This document shows, in pieces, positions 16,674-26,869 of a DNA stretch of 64,000 nucleotides. A program made the position numbers and the translations under genes. The DNA is from Streptomyces sp. NRRL WC-3618 (GTDB lineage: Bacteria > Actinomycetota > Actinomycetes > Streptomycetales > Streptomycetaceae). The stretch lies in assembly GCF_001280005.1 (NCBI RefSeq), contig NZ_LGDW01000444.1, positions 62,001-126,000 of the forward strand, written 5' to 3'. The notes under the pieces are model-generated. The model did not search any database. It saw only the letters and a program-made list of their open reading frames with translations, and was not told the origin of the DNA. How positions within the stretch are numbered: the first letter of the stretch is position 1; every line of letters starts with the position of its first letter.

Positions 16674-17168
16674 TCACCGTCCGAGCATGTCGACTAGCCA
16701 GTCTTCGACCGAACGACGGTGTGTCTCGATGCCCCATCGAGAACCGAACAGGCCGTCGCCGAGGATGAGGACGCGGAGTTCCGCGGCGCCGGCTGACGGA
16801 TGCCGTTGCCGGTAGTCGCGGACCACGGCATCGGGCTCGGTGTGGAACCGTGCTGCCACGTCGTGGACGTCGGCGTCGGTGCTGGCCGCGAGCAGTCCGA
16901 GTGGTGCCAGGTAGAGGCTCCCCTCGTCGAGGTTCGCCCCGATCAGCAGGTCCACCTCACCACCGTGCTCGGCAGCCACCGCGACGGCGGGCTGGCGTCG
17001 ACCGACCAAGCCGAACCGGGTGATGCCACCGAGTGGGTCGTGGTCGGCGGAGGTCCGCAGGTCGAGCTGGTTCAGGTGGGGCAGGACGGCGACGAAGCGC
17101 TCGTCGGGGACATCGGCCAGCTTCGCCGCCGTGGGTTCGAGTTCGAGTTCGTGGCCGACCGCCCGGTT
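16674..17168 (-). pseudogene. C-terminal fragment of a type-B carboxylesterase
   Basis: On the minus strand the frame reads ...DPLGGITRFGLV...EVDLLIGANLDEGSLYLAPLG...LGDGLFGSRWGIE, which is the C-terminal part of a carboxylesterase/para-nitrobenzyl esterase (the VDLLIGANLDEG strand is the family hallmark). About 165 codons are present. It starts abruptly at about 17168, where plus-strand MHYT coding begins, and lacks the nucleophile region. The N-terminal piece of a similar gene lies at 19095-19337 on the same strand. Confidence 0.75.
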
Positions 17169-17514
17169 CCAGGGCGAGTTGTCCTACAACCAGCTGCTCG
17201 TCGTGCTGTCGATCGTCATCGCCATCGTGGCCTCCACGGCCGCCTTCTGGTTCACCCTCATCGTGAAGACGGCTGTGGCGCGCGTCGCCGCGGGGCTGGT
17301 CATGGGCGTCGCCGTCACCGGGATGCACTACACCGGCATGGCCGCGGTGAGCGTGGAACTGGCGTCCTCGCTGCCGACGCAGGTCGGCACAGACGTATTC
17401 GACCTCGTGTTCCCCGTTTTCCTGATCGGCGGTCTTGTCGTCGCCGTCCTCCTGTGGACCCTGTTCACTTCCGAGAACGACCCACTCACGGACACCGCCG
17501 ACAACGTCCGGTGA
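17168..17514 (+). pseudogene. C-terminal fragment of an MHYT-domain membrane protein
   Basis: About 115 codons with three membrane helices and the diagnostic MHYT motif in TGMHYTGMAAVSVELA, ending DNVR-stop. Full MHYT sensors have six or seven helices and two or three motif copies; here the N-terminal half is missing and the frame runs upstream into antisense carboxylesterase sequence, with no credible start. MHYT proteins are thought to sense diatomic gases through metal ligands in the motif. It is a truncated remnant, fused back-to-back to the esterase fragment. Confidence 0.8.
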
Positions 17515-17580
17515 ATTCCGGTTGTTTCGCCGATGTTTCCCAAATGCTCCCAAAAGCGTTTCGTCAGGTCGGGGAAAATG

Positions 17581-19098
17581 TCAGACGAATGTGATTTCCC
17601 GCGTGCGGCGCGGCATGAGCAGTACGGTCAGTGCGCTGCACACGGCGACCACCGTCATGGCGAGGAACACGTTGTGGGTCGCGTCGTCCAAGGCGCTCCG
17701 CACGAACACCACGACGGGTGAGGTCGGGTCGGCGTGGCCGCCGAACACGATGGTCGTGGCGTCCACGCTCGACGGCAGGTGGCCCGCCAGGTCGGCGGGA
17801 GGCTCGGCGAAGCGGTTCGCCAGGGTCGCGTTGGCGATGGCCCCGAACACGGCGACCCCCACGGTGCTGCCCAGCGAGCGGCTGAACATGTTCGTCGCGG
17901 TCACCACGCCCCGGCGGTCCCAGCCGACGGTCGACTGGACGGCGATCACCGTGGGACTGGACACCAGCCCGAGCCCCACGCCCATCACGAACGCGCCCGT
18001 CGCCGCCTCCCACACGGCGGACTCCTGCGACAGGAACGCGATCAGCACCGCGCCGACGACCACGAAGGCGCTGCCGATCAGCGCCGTGTCGCGGAACCCG
18101 ATCCGCAGGTAGACCCGTCCCGCCAGCGTGGCCGAGATGGGCCAGCCGAGCGTCAGCGCGGCCAGCGCGAACCCGGCGACCAGCGCACCCGTGCCGAGCA
18201 CGCCCTCCACGAAGGTCGGCAGGTACGACGTCAGCCCCATCAGCAGCGCGCCCACCACCAGCGCGGTGAGGTTGCCGCCGATCAGCGTCCGGTGCTTGAA
18301 CACCCACATCGGCAGGATCGGCTCGGCCACCCGGCGTTCCACCAGCACGAACGCCACCAGCACCAGGCCGCCCGCGCCGAACGCCAGCAGGCTCTGCCAC
18401 GATCCCCAGGCCCACGCCACGCCGCCTTCGAGCAGGCCGAGCAGCACCAGCGGCAGGCCGACCGTGAGCAGGGTCGCCCCGAGGTAGTCGACCTTGTGCA
18501 CCTGCTTGACGACGTTCTCCTTGAACCGCAGGGCGAGGAACACGATCGCGATCGCGCCCAGCGGCACGTTGATGAAGAAGATCCACCGCCACGACAGGTA
18601 GTCGGAGAACACGCCGCCCAGCGCGGGCCCGATCAACGACGCCACGGCCCACACGCTGGTCACGTAGCCCTGGACCTTCGCCCGCTCCGGCACGGTGTAG
18701 AGATCGCCGAGCATCGTGATGCCCATCGGCTGCACCGCGCCCGCCCCGATGCCCTGGGTGGCGCGCGCGGCGATCAGCACCGGCATGGACCACGCCGCGC
18801 CGGAGAGCACGGAGCCCAGCAGGAACACCCCGATGCCGAAGAACATCACCGGCTTGCGTCCCAGGACGTCCGCGAACTTCCCGTACAGCGGCACCGTCAC
18901 GGCCTGGGTGAGCAGGTAGATCGAGAACAGCCACGGGAACTGCGAGAACCCGCCGAGGTCCTGCACGATGGACGGCACCGCTGTGGCGATGATCGTGCTG
19001 TCCAGCGCGACCAGTCCGGTGGTCAGCATCACCGCCAGCAGGACGGGTCCACGCTCCGACCGGAGCCCCAACTGCTTCCTGATGAGCGGTACCGTCAT
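17581..19098 (-). CDS. DHA2-family MFS drug transporter (EmrB/QacA type)
   Basis: 505 residues, fourteen predicted helices. Motif C of drug:H+ antiporters is visible in ASLIGPALGGVFSDYLSWRWIFFINVPLG and motif A in YGKFADVLGRKPVM; ALDSTIIATAVPSIVQDLG in helix 1 is typical of the DHA2 branch. The ATG at 19098 overlaps the stop of the esterase N-fragment (ATGA), so translation is coupled to that fragment. Probable efflux pump for a hydrophobic compound; substrate unknown. It lies inside the island with an MBL hydrolase upstream on the same strand. Confidence 0.92.
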   Translation of the reverse strand: MTVPLIRKQLGLRSERGPVLLAVMLTTGLVALDSTIIATAVPSIVQDLGGFSQFPWLFSIYLLTQAVTVPLYGKFADVLGRKPVMFFGIGVFLLGSVLSGAAWSMPVLIAARATQGIGAGAVQPMGITMLGDLYTVPERAKVQGYVTSVWAVASLIGPALGGVFSDYLSWRWIFFINVPLGAIAIVFLALRFKENVVKQVHKVDYLGATLLTVGLPLVLLGLLEGGVAWAWGSWQSLLAFGAGGLVLVAFVLVERRVAEPILPMWVFKHRTLIGGNLTALVVGALLMGLTSYLPTFVEGVLGTGALVAGFALAALTLGWPISATLAGRVYLRIGFRDTALIGSAFVVVGAVLIAFLSQESAVWEAATGAFVMGVGLGLVSSPTVIAVQSTVGWDRRGVVTATNMFSRSLGSTVGVAVFGAIANATLANRFAEPPADLAGHLPSSVDATTIVFGGHADPTSPVVVFVRSALDDATHNVFLAMTVVAVCSALTVLLMPRRTREITFV

Positions 19099-19337
19099 GC
19101 GCTCGAACTCCCAACGTCGTCGGGCAGGGATCGCCCGTTGAGGATCAACGCCGCGGGTCCTGGCTGCGTCGCGTCCCGGATCTCGGTCCACCCGTGGTGA
19201 GGGCGCGGCTCGGTGAACCGGGCGCCGCCGACAGGGGGCGCCCGGTTCACCGAGGGGTAGCTGGTGCCGTACGCGTGCGTGCCACCGCGGATCGGGCCGG
19301 AGGTGGTGGTGACGATCGCGGAACCGGTTGGTGGCAT
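19095..19337 (-). pseudogene. N-terminal fragment of a type-B carboxylesterase, coupled to the MFS gene
   Basis: 80 codons from an ATG at 19337 with a good GAGGAAG ribosome site. The sequence (TTTSGPIRGG ... RAPPVGGARFTEPRP ... GWTEIRDATQPGPAA) matches the first strands of type-B carboxylesterases, then runs into unrelated residues and a stop that overlaps the MFS ATG. It lacks the oxyanion hole and nucleophile, so it cannot be an active esterase. It may now act only as a translated leader for the transporter. Confidence 0.72.
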
Positions 19338-19407
19338 GGGACTTCCTCGCCGAAGTGCGGGGTCGAAGGCCGTCACCACAGCGGGGCGACGGCCTTCGAC
19401 CGTACTG

Positions 19408-20307
19408 TCAGTACCGGGCGAACGGCGCCCAGTTCTTGATCTCGAACTCGTTGCCCCGGCTCGCCACCTCCAGTGCTCCGTGACCGCTGAAGTGCGCGGG
19501 CAGCACGAGGGCGTTGGTGTCCGCGGCCCAGCCGAGCAGCCTGCGCCGGGTAGCGCGAGCACGGACCGGGTCTTCGCAGAAGCAGCTGTTGTGGTCCGGG
19601 TGCAGGACCTGCAACGGGGTGTGCAGGACGTCACCCGCGAAGAGGGCTCGGTCGCCTTCGGACTCCAGCAGGACGACGCTCGTCCCCGGAGTGTGGCCTG
19701 CGGCGTCTTCCAGCCGCAGGTTCCCGTCGATCGTGTGGCTGCCTTCCCACAGCTGGACCTGGCCCGCCGCGTGGACGGGAGCGATGCTGTCGGCGAAGAC
19801 GTTCTCGTTGACACCGCCCGCGATGCCGGAGTTGTTGGCCGGGTCCCAGAAGAACTCGAAGTCGGCCTTGGGCATCAGGTAGGTGGCGTTGGGAAAGGTG
19901 GGTACCCAGGCGCCGTCGACCAGCCGGGTGTTCCAGCCGACGTGGTCGACGTGCAGGTGGGTGTTGATCACCAGGTCGACGTCCTCGGGCAGCACGCCTG
20001 CCGACGCGAGGTTCTCAAGGTAGTTCGATTTCAGATGATCCCACGCGGCGACCGCGGGCCGTGACTTGTCGTTGCCGACGCCGGTGTCGATCAGGACCGT
20101 CCTGCCCTCGCTGCGCAGCAGCCAGGTCTGCATGGCGGCCTGGACCACGTCGTCCTGATCACCGAGGTGATCGGGTACCAGCATCGAGCGGTTCTCCTGC
20201 CAGGCCGACGCGGGCAGGTCGGGGAGGAATTGCTCGGCGGGCAGGCTCGGGCCGTGCAGCTCTTCGACCCTGGTGATCGTGACGTCACCGAACTCGAGCT
20301 CGTTCAT
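19408..20307 (-). CDS. MBL-fold metallo-hydrolase
   Basis: 299 residues, cytoplasmic. The zinc motif HLHVDHVGWN (HxHxDH) lies near residue 115, followed by an AAGHTPGTS His, a LFAGDVLH Asp and a final LPAHFSGHG His, so both metal sites look complete. The closest known families are the quorum-lactonase-like and organophosphate-type MBL hydrolases; which lactone or ester is cut cannot be told. The ATG at 20307 is preferred to the longer frame because residues upstream are not protein-like. It lies ahead of the esterase fragment and the MFS gene on the same strand, likely one transcript. Confidence 0.92.
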   Translation of the reverse strand: MNELEFGDVTITRVEELHGPSLPAEQFLPDLPASAWQENRSMLVPDHLGDQDDVVQAAMQTWLLRSEGRTVLIDTGVGNDKSRPAVAAWDHLKSNYLENLASAGVLPEDVDLVINTHLHVDHVGWNTRLVDGAWVPTFPNATYLMPKADFEFFWDPANNSGIAGGVNENVFADSIAPVHAAGQVQLWEGSHTIDGNLRLEDAAGHTPGTSVVLLESEGDRALFAGDVLHTPLQVLHPDHNSCFCEDPVRARATRRRLLGWAADTNALVLPAHFSGHGALEVASRGNEFEIKNWAPFARY

Positions 20308-20544
20308 GTGTGTTACCCCAATGGTTTCCGGTGGTGCGAGTGCTACCGGTGACTGGCTGGCAGGTTTTGGGCGTGCGGCAGTACCGCGCCTTACGGGGGG
20401 ATTGCCGCTTGAGCGTGCTTCGCCCAAGCCGATGGGAACAGTGGCGCTGACGCCTGGATCAGGTGACGCTGACCCGGTGCGCCGGCGACGACGGGGTGCT
20501 CGGCGTCGTGACGAACTCCCCGCCTGCTGAGGGACGTACGACCG

Positions 20545-21447
20545 TCACGTACGAGGGCGGGCTTCAGGGCTCGCCAGATTCCAGTCCTGCGCCGCCGCCC
20601 AGTCGGCGAAGGTCTGCCAGGCCACCTCGGGGTGGTCGCGGCGCAGGCCCTCGACATCCACGTCCATGCCCTTGACGGCGAGGTAGCGGAACATGGCGGC
20701 CAGATCGGATGAGTGCGCATCGACCTGGTCGAAGGGGACCGTCGCGAACTCGATCGGACGGCCGCAGACGCCGGAGAAGATCTCGGCGATCTCCGCACAC
20801 GTCAAGCGGTCGGACGCCAGGTCGATGCGCCGCCCGGCGAACTCCTCGGGGTGTCGCAGGACGAGCGCCGCGAACGCGCCGATGTCGGCGGCCGGGATGA
20901 ACGGCAGCGGCATGTCTGCGGGCAGAGGCAGGGCGAACCGGCCTTCGCGCAGGCCGCTCATCGTCGACTCGCCGGTGTAGTTGTCCATGAAGTTACCCGG
21001 GGCGATGACCGTCCAGGGGATGCCCAGGTCCCGCAGACGCAGTTCGACGCGGTACTTGCTGTCGAAGTGGGGGATGCCGGTGCCGCGGTCCGCGTTGGCG
21101 GCAGAGGTGAACACGATGTGCCGGACGGCTTTGCTCGCGGCGGCGGCGTCGAGCAGCGCGAACGCCTGCCGCAGCTCCGCGTCGACATCGACAACGTAGG
21201 GCGTGGACATCGCGAACAGCGCATCGGCTCCGGCGAGCGCGGCATCCAGGCCGGCGCGGTCGTCGAAGTCGGCGTACGCAACCTCCGCGCCGAGCCGGCG
21301 CAATTCCTCTGCGGCCGCCGACGACGGGTTACGGGTCAGCGCGCGGACCCGTGACCCTTGGCTGAGCAGGGCCCGAGCGGTGGCGCCGCCCTGGACGCCG
21401 GTCGCGCCGGTGACAGCGACGATGGGCTGATAAATTGCCTGTGTCAT
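20545..21447 (-). CDS. NmrA/HSCARG-like NAD(P)-binding protein
   Basis: 300 residues with an atypical short-chain Rossmann fold. The dinucleotide loop VTGATGVQGGATARALL sits at the N-terminus, RALTRNP follows as the NADP phosphate-binding turn, and IPHFDSKYRVE replaces the catalytic YxxxK of true SDR enzymes. NmrA-like members sense redox state or reduce small quinones. The ATG at 21447 lies within one of two MarR-like operators shared with the divergent MarR gene, a common arrangement for aldehyde or quinone stress modules. Confidence 0.9.
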   Translation of the reverse strand: MTQAIYQPIVAVTGATGVQGGATARALLSQGSRVRALTRNPSSAAAEELRRLGAEVAYADFDDRAGLDAALAGADALFAMSTPYVVDVDAELRQAFALLDAAAASKAVRHIVFTSAANADRGTGIPHFDSKYRVELRLRDLGIPWTVIAPGNFMDNYTGESTMSGLREGRFALPLPADMPLPFIPAADIGAFAALVLRHPEEFAGRRIDLASDRLTCAEIAEIFSGVCGRPIEFATVPFDQVDAHSSDLAAMFRYLAVKGMDVDVEGLRRDHPEVAWQTFADWAAAQDWNLASPEARPRT

Positions 21448-21486
21448 GCAGTGAACATACACGATTGCCTGCGTTGCGCAGACATT
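21434..21486. promoter_or_regulatory. Two copies of a candidate MarR operator, 30 bp apart
   Basis: ATTGCCTGTGTCATGCAGTG starts at 21434 and ATTGCCTGCGTTGCGCAGAC starts at 21464. The second holds the perfect repeat CTGCG-TTG-CGCAG. The exact 30-bp step puts both on one face of the helix. The first copy covers the NmrA-like start codon and the second ends at the MarR ribosome site, so the regulator should repress both directions. Confidence 0.75.
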
Positions 21487-21498
21487 GAGGAGCGGATC

Positions 21499-21972
21499 GT
21501 GCCCCTAGGTCATCGGCCGACGTGGCTGGAACTGGACTCCCGGCGGTATCTGGCCTCCTATGTGCTGTTCAACCAGGCGGTGGCCGACCACCTGGGGTTG
21601 CACTCGACGGACGTGCAGTGCCTCAACCTGCTCGACATCGAGCCGGGCCCCTGTACGACAGGCAGGATCGCCGAGCTGACCGGCCTCACCAGTGGCTCGG
21701 CGACCAGGCTGGTCGACCGCCTGGAGAAGGCCGGGTACGTCATCCGGCGGCGGGACGAGCAGGACCGGCGACGGGTGCTTGTCGAGCCGGTGGCCGCCGC
21801 CATGCAGCGCTTCGGCGAGTTCTGGAACTCGCTCGACGAGGGCTGGCAGGCGATGCTCGACGGCTACACCGAACAGGAACTGGCCCTGCTCGGCCGCCAC
21901 ATGCGCCGCACCACCGAACTCGCCCGGCGACAGATCGAGCACCTGCGTGCCCTGCCGGCGGAGTCGAGGTGA
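21499..21972 (+). CDS. MarR-family transcriptional regulator
   Basis: 157 residues with the winged-helix core: TTGRIAELTGLTSGSATRLVDRLEKAGYVIRR is the recognition helix and DEQDRRRVLVEP the wing. The GTG at 21499 follows GAGGAG and is preferred to the upstream open frame, which is antisense to the NmrA-like gene. Divergent from that gene with twin operators in the 51-bp gap, so it likely represses both and is released by a small aromatic or electrophile (inference from the family). Confidence 0.92.
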   Translation: MPLGHRPTWLELDSRRYLASYVLFNQAVADHLGLHSTDVQCLNLLDIEPGPCTTGRIAELTGLTSGSATRLVDRLEKAGYVIRRRDEQDRRRVLVEPVAAAMQRFGEFWNSLDEGWQAMLDGYTEQELALLGRHMRRTTELARRQIEHLRALPAESR

Positions 21973-21999
21973 GCCCTGCCGTACAAGCGCGGTGCCGCC

Positions 22000-22566
22000 A
22001 ACGAACGCGCCGGGGGCACCATGCGCAAGCACTTCGCCAGACAGGCCCGCGGCGGCTTCGGCGAGGGGTCGTACCACTTTCTCTGGCAAGGGGTGCTTGG
22101 TGATTTCGCCGAACAAGTCGACCATCGCATCAGGATCACCGGACTTCCCGGCCATGAAAGACACGTCCTCCTCGGCCCCGGTTCCTTCGACGGAAGTCGA
22201 CGGGGTCGGTGTAATTACTATCTGCCCGAGCAGTCGTTCAGGTGCGAGTATGCGCAGATACTGCGCGTACTTCGCGCCCATACTGTGGGCCACGGTGACG
22301 AACCACTCGAAACCAGCATCATCTGCAACCGAGAGAATTCCCTCGGCGTACCGCTGCACGGAATGGTCGAGCCCTTTGGCTGCGGAATCGCCGTGGCTGC
22401 GAAGGTCGACAGTAGTGAATGTGCGTCCATGTGACGGAAGGTGCCGCAGAGTGTGGTCCCAGAACTGGCCCGTAGAGCTCCAGCCGTGAACGAAAACCAC
22501 ACCCAGCGCCCCCTCCCCTGTGGCGCGGTATTCGATTGCCGTGCCGTCGAGCGAACTTGTCCGCAT
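22000..22566 (-). pseudogene. Truncated alpha/beta hydrolase
   Basis: From an ATG at 22566 (ribosome site GGCGGAGAAA) the frame gives a normal hydrolase N-terminal half: VVFVHGWSSTG oxyanion loop, DLRSHGDS, and the nucleophile elbow VAHSMGAKYAQ. After about 180 codons, close to 22010, recognisable sequence ends and the frame runs on to 21505 as the antisense of the MarR gene. The catalytic acid and His of the C-terminal half are absent. It looks like a hydrolase gene cut at the MarR 3' end during island assembly. Confidence 0.72.
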
Positions 22567-22848
22567 ACGGTTTCTCCGCCGTGTCAACGTCGCCGCAAAC
22601 GTGACTCCCTCACGGGATCAACCCTCTGGAACATAGCGCTCCACCGCATATGGGAAGGGCAGCGGATGCGCCATCAAAACTCTGATCTTCGCACGCCTTG
22701 ACACCTGCGACCCTGTCTGCTCAATTGTCGAAATCCTTGATGCTGTGCCCACAGTCGGCGCCCTGTCGTCAAGCATCAAAGCCCGACGAAAATGCTTCGA
22801 TAACGATTCGGTAACCCTACGTCTGTGTGTGCGCTAGGCTCCGACGGC

Positions 22849-25695
22849 GTGATAGACCGCATCGTCATCAAGGGCGCTCGCCAGCATAATCTTCGTGACG
22901 TCTCTGTCGATTTGCCCAGAGACGCGCTCATCGTTTTCACTGGAGTATCGGGGTCGGGAAAGTCGAGCCTGGCTTTCGACACCATTTTCGCCGAAGGTCA
23001 GCGCCGCTATGTCGAGTCGCTCTCGGCGTACGCACGCCAGTTTCTGGGACAGTTGGACAAGCCGGACGTCGACGTCATCGAGGGACTCTCCCCGGCCATC
23101 GCGATCGGCCAGAAGACGACCGGCCGCAATCCGCGCTCGACGGTCGGCACCATCACGGAGGTCTACGACCACCTGCGTCTGCTGTACGCCCGTGTCGGCC
23201 GCCCCCACTGCCCGCAGTGCGGGGAGCCGGTCAGCCGCCAGACGCCGCAGCGGATAGTGGACCGGCTTCTGGCGAAGGGCGAGGGTATACGCATCCAGGT
23301 GCTGGCCCCGGTTGTGCGCGACCGCAAGGGCGGCCACACAGAGGTCTTTCGCCAGTTGACGGCTGACGGCTTCAGCCGGGTGCGGGTGGACGGCACGGTC
23401 CTTCCGCTGAGCAGGCCGCCGGCGCTGGACAAGGGCAAGGGGCATTCCATTGACGTCGTCGTGGACCGGCTGGCCGTCAAGCCGGGGATCCGGCAGCGCC
23501 TGACCGAGTCCGTCGAGACGGCTCTCGGTCTCGCCGGCGGTGTTGTGTGCGTCGACTTCGTGGACCTCGACACCTCCGATCCCGAGCGGGAGGTGAGGTT
23601 CTCGGAGAAGATGGCCTGCCCGCAGGCCCATGACATCGGTCTGGAGGCGCTGGAGCCGCGCCTGTTCTCCTTCAACGCTCCCTGGGGCGCGTGCCCGCAG
23701 TGCACCGGGCTCGGCTCGCGTACAGAGGTCGATCCGGGACTCGTCGTACCGGACACGGAGAAGTCGCTCGCCGGGGGCGCCATCGCGGCGTGGACGAACA
23801 CCAGTGGCGCCGACTACTTCGCCCGGCTCCTCGAAGCGTTGGCGGCCGAGCTCGGCTTCAGCACCGCCACGCCGTGGGGTCAACTGCCCGCTGAGATCCG
23901 GAAGAAGGTGCTGTACGGCACGCCGGGGCAGCTGCACCTCGCGTACCGGAATCGGCTCGGGCGCGAGCGGTCCCACCGCACCGGGTACGAGGGGGTGATC
24001 CCGCACATCGAACGGCGCCATGCGCAGGCCTCGGGTGAGGGCTCCCCAAGCCGATTCGGCGGCTACCTGCGCGACGTGCCCTGCTCGGCTTGCGGAGGCG
24101 CGCGTCTGCGGCCCGGCGTGCTGGCCGTCACTGTGGGCGGACGCACCATAGCCGAGCTGACCGCGTTGCCGATGGACGAACTCGCCGCGTTCATGAGTAC
24201 GTTGCCGCTGGAGGGCTGGGAGCGCCGGGTGGCCGAGGCGGTCCTCGCGGAGATCGGCGAGCGGCTGCGGTTCCTGCTCGACGTCGGGCTCGACTACCTG
24301 TCGCTGGACCGGCCCGCCGCGAGTCTGTCGGGCGGGGAGGCACAGCGCATCCGCTTGGCCACGCAGATCGGCGCGGGACTGGCCGGTGTCCTGTACGTGT
24401 TGGACGAACCGAGCGTGGGCCTGCACCAGCGGGACAACCGGCGGCTGATCGAGACGCTGCTGCGGCTGCGGGACCGGGGCAACACCGTGATCGTCGTCGA
24501 ACACGATGAGGACACCATGAGGGTGGCCGACTGGGTGGTGGACATCGGTCCGGGAGCCGGAGAACACGGCGGGCACGTGGTGCACTCCGGGACGACGCGG
24601 GAGCTGCTGGAGCATCCCACCTCACTGACGGGGGCGTATCTGTCCGGCCGCCGCCAGATTCCGCTGCCGCAGCAGCGCAGACCCCCCACACAGGGCCGCG
24701 AACTGTCGGTGCACGACGCGACCGAGCACAACCTGAAGAACGTGACGGTGTCCTTCCCGCTCGGCCTGTTCACCGCGGTCACGGGCGTCTCCGGCTCCGG
24801 CAAGTCCACGCTGGTCAACGACATTCTCCACACCGCGCTGGCCAAGTACCTCCACCGCGCTCACAAGGTGCCCGGCCGGCACCGCACCATCACCGGCACC
24901 GAGCACGTCGACAAGGTCGTCCAGGTCGACCAGTCGCCTATCGGCCGCAGCCCGCGCTCCAACCCGGCGACGTACACGGGTGTCTTCGACCACCTGCGCA
25001 AGCTGTTCGCCCAGACCCCGGAGGCGAAGGTCCGTGGCTACCAGCCCGGCCGGTTCTCCTTCAACCTCAAGGGGGGCCGCTGCGAGCACTGCTACGGCGA
25101 CGGCACCCTCAAGGTCGAGATGAACTTCCTGCCAGACGTGTACGTCCTGTGCGAGGTGTGCAACGGAGCCCAGTACAACCGCGAGACGCTGGACGTGCAC
25201 TACAAGGGCAAGTCCATCGCGGACGTACTGGCCATGACCGTCGAGGAGAGCCTGGACTTCCTGGACGGGCACCAGATCATCTCCCGGCACCTGCGCATCC
25301 TGCACGATGTCGGACTCGGCTACGTCAAGCTCGGCCAGGCGGCCACGACCCTGTCCGGCGGCGAGGCGCAACGCGTCAAACTCGCCGCCGAGCTGCAGCG
25401 CCGCACCCGTGGGCGCACCCTCTATGTGCTCGACGAACCCACCACCGGGCTGCACGCCGACGACATACGCAAGCTGCTGGAGGTCCTTCACCGGCTCGTC
25501 GACGCCGGCAATACGGTCGTCGTCATCGAGCACAACCTCGATGTGATCAAGACCGCCGACTGGCTGATCGACCTGGGGCCGGAGGGCGGCCACCGGGGTG
25601 GCACGGTCATCGCCCAGGGCACCCCCGAGCAGGTGGCCGCCCAACCGCATTCCCACACCGGACAGTTCCTGCGCGGATTGATGGAGGTGCGGTGA
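22849..25695 (+). CDS. UvrA paralogue (excinuclease ABC subunit A-like ABC ATPase)
   Basis: 948 residues with the whole UvrA plan: Walker [16 protein letters not shown], zinc CPQCG pair, insertion domain, signature [16 protein letters not shown] and Walker [14 protein letters not shown] in the first half; [14 protein letters not shown], the zinc region [26 protein letters not shown] and [12 protein letters not shown] in the second. It is probably not the housekeeping copy, given its place in a mobile island and many substitutions compared with typical Streptomyces UvrA. Paralogues of this kind (DrrC type) protect against DNA-binding drugs. A TAGGCT -10 box at 22834 lies nine bases ahead of GTG 22849, which favours this start and a leaderless message. 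Its stop overlaps an in-frame GTG of the next sigma gene. Confidence 0.93.
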   Translation: MIDRIVIKGARQHNLRDVSVDLPRDALIVFTGVSGSGKSSLAFDTIFAEGQRRYVESLSAYARQFLGQLDKPDVDVIEGLSPAIAIGQKTTGRNPRSTVGTITEVYDHLRLLYARVGRPHCPQCGEPVSRQTPQRIVDRLLAKGEGIRIQVLAPVVRDRKGGHTEVFRQLTADGFSRVRVDGTVLPLSRPPALDKGKGHSIDVVVDRLAVKPGIRQRLTESVETALGLAGGVVCVDFVDLDTSDPEREVRFSEKMACPQAHDIGLEALEPRLFSFNAPWGACPQCTGLGSRTEVDPGLVVPDTEKSLAGGAIAAWTNTSGADYFARLLEALAAELGFSTATPWGQLPAEIRKKVLYGTPGQLHLAYRNRLGRERSHRTGYEGVIPHIERRHAQASGEGSPSRFGGYLRDVPCSACGGARLRPGVLAVTVGGRTIAELTALPMDELAAFMSTLPLEGWERRVAEAVLAEIGERLRFLLDVGLDYLSLDRPAASLSGGEAQRIRLATQIGAGLAGVLYVLDEPSVGLHQRDNRRLIETLLRLRDRGNTVIVVEHDEDTMRVADWVVDIGPGAGEHGGHVVHSGTTRELLEHPTSLTGAYLSGRRQIPLPQQRRPPTQGRELSVHDATEHNLKNVTVSFPLGLFTAVTGVSGSGKSTLVNDILHTALAKYLHRAHKVPGRHRTITGTEHVDKVVQVDQSPIGRSPRSNPATYTGVFDHLRKLFAQTPEAKVRGYQPGRFSFNLKGGRCEHCYGDGTLKVEMNFLPDVYVLCEVCNGAQYNRETLDVHYKGKSIADVLAMTVEESLDFLDGHQIISRHLRILHDVGLGYVKLGQAATTLSGGEAQRVKLAAELQRRTRGRTLYVLDEPTTGLHADDIRKLLEVLHRLVDAGNTVVVIEHNLDVIKTADWLIDLGPEGGHRGGTVIAQGTPEQVAAQPHSHTGQFLRGLMEVR

Positions 25696-25697
25696 GC

Positions 25698-26699
25698 ATG
25701 CCCGAGGTCAAGGAGCCGGACGAGGTCGTGCTCATGGAGGACGAGACCGACGGACCCGACCCGCAGCTCTCGTCTTCCTCGGGCGCCTCGGCGGATCAGG
25801 TACGGGACTACCTGCGGCTCATCGGCCGTGTCCGGCTCCTGAACGCCGAGCAGGAGGTTGAGCTCGCGAAGCGGATCGAGGCCGGCCTGTACGCCGAGAA
25901 GAAGCTCGAAGAGGAACCTGGCCTCCATCCCGCATTCCAGCGTGAGCTGCGCCTCCTCGCCGAGGACGGACAACGCGCGAAGTCCCACCTGATCGAGGCG
26001 AATCTGCGACTGGTCGTCTCCGTGGCCAAGCGGTACACCGGCCGCGGACTGCTGTTCCTGGACCTGATCCAGGAGGGCAACACGGGGCTGATCCGGGCCG
26101 TCGAGAAATTCGACTACGCCAAAGGGTTCAAATTCTCGACGTACGCGACCTGGTGGATCCGACAGGCGGTCTCCCGGGCCCTGGCCGATCAGAGCCGGAC
26201 CATCCGGATCCCGGTCCACATGGTCGAAGTCATCAACAGGGTGGCCAGGACCCGACGGGAGATGAGACAGGATCTCGGTATCGAGCCCACGCCGGAGGAA
26301 CTGGCGGCAAAGGCCGGCGTGACGGTGCAGAAGCTGATGGAACTCGGCGACTACTCCAGGGAACCCGTGTCCCTGGACACCGCGCTGGGCGATAGCGGTG
26401 ACAGCGAGTTCGGCGACCTGATCGAGGACAACGACAGCATCTCGGCGTGGGACACGGTCGTGTTCGGGTTCCTGCGGGAGACCATCGAGCACCTGCTGGC
26501 GGAGATGACCCCGAGGGAGGCAGGCATCATCCGCCTGCGCTACGGCCTTCTCGACGCGCGACCGAGAACGCTGGAGGAGATCGGCGAGGTGTACGGAGTG
26601 ACCCGTGAGCGCATCCGCCAGATCGAGTCCAAGGCGATGTCCAAGCTACGCCACCCCTCACGCTCGCAGGCACTTCGGGACTATCTCGATGCCATGTGA
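25698..26699 (+). CDS. RpoD-family (group 2, Hrd-like) RNA polymerase sigma factor
   Basis: 333 residues. Region 1.2 ([27 protein letters not shown]), region 2 ([51 protein letters not shown]), region 3 and the C-terminal region 4.2 helix ([21 protein letters not shown]) are all intact, so it should recognise -10/-35 promoters close to the main consensus. An acidic 30-residue N-terminus replaces region 1.1. It is coupled to the UvrA paralogue: an in-frame GTG at 25692 overlaps the uvrA TGA, and ATG 25698 follows. It differs from HrdD at 45276. Inference: a stress response module. Confidence 0.93.
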   Translation: MPEVKEPDEVVLMEDETDGPDPQLSSSSGASADQVRDYLRLIGRVRLLNAEQEVELAKRIEAGLYAEKKLEEEPGLHPAFQRELRLLAEDGQRAKSHLIEANLRLVVSVAKRYTGRGLLFLDLIQEGNTGLIRAVEKFDYAKGFKFSTYATWWIRQAVSRALADQSRTIRIPVHMVEVINRVARTRREMRQDLGIEPTPEELAAKAGVTVQKLMELGDYSREPVSLDTALGDSGDSEFGDLIEDNDSISAWDTVVFGFLRETIEHLLAEMTPREAGIIRLRYGLLDARPRTLEEIGEVYGVTRERIRQIESKAMSKLRHPSRSQALRDYLDAM

Positions 26700-26869
26700 C
26701 GCGCTCCGGGGCCCGACCATCTGACTCAGCGCTCACCCGTGAGTCCCGAGCTGGTGTGAGACCGCGTTTGAGATCTGACATGGGACGAGGTCAGGGTTGC
26801 GTCCAGGGAAGTGGTGTACGGGTTCGACCTGATCCGGGGGTTTGCTCCGGCATCGAGATGGGGCCCACA

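Noticed and set aside
18000..18500. Plus-strand frames within 17734-19200
   Set aside because: Antisense of the DHA2 transporter.
23600..23700. Loss of a zinc cysteine in the UvrA paralogue (CPQAHD in place of CPxCG)
   Set aside because: Actinobacterial housekeeping UvrA proteins also lack this cysteine as I recall them, so it is not special.
22834..24615. A 593-codon minus-strand open frame
   Set aside because: Antisense of the UvrA paralogue, no recognisable domain.
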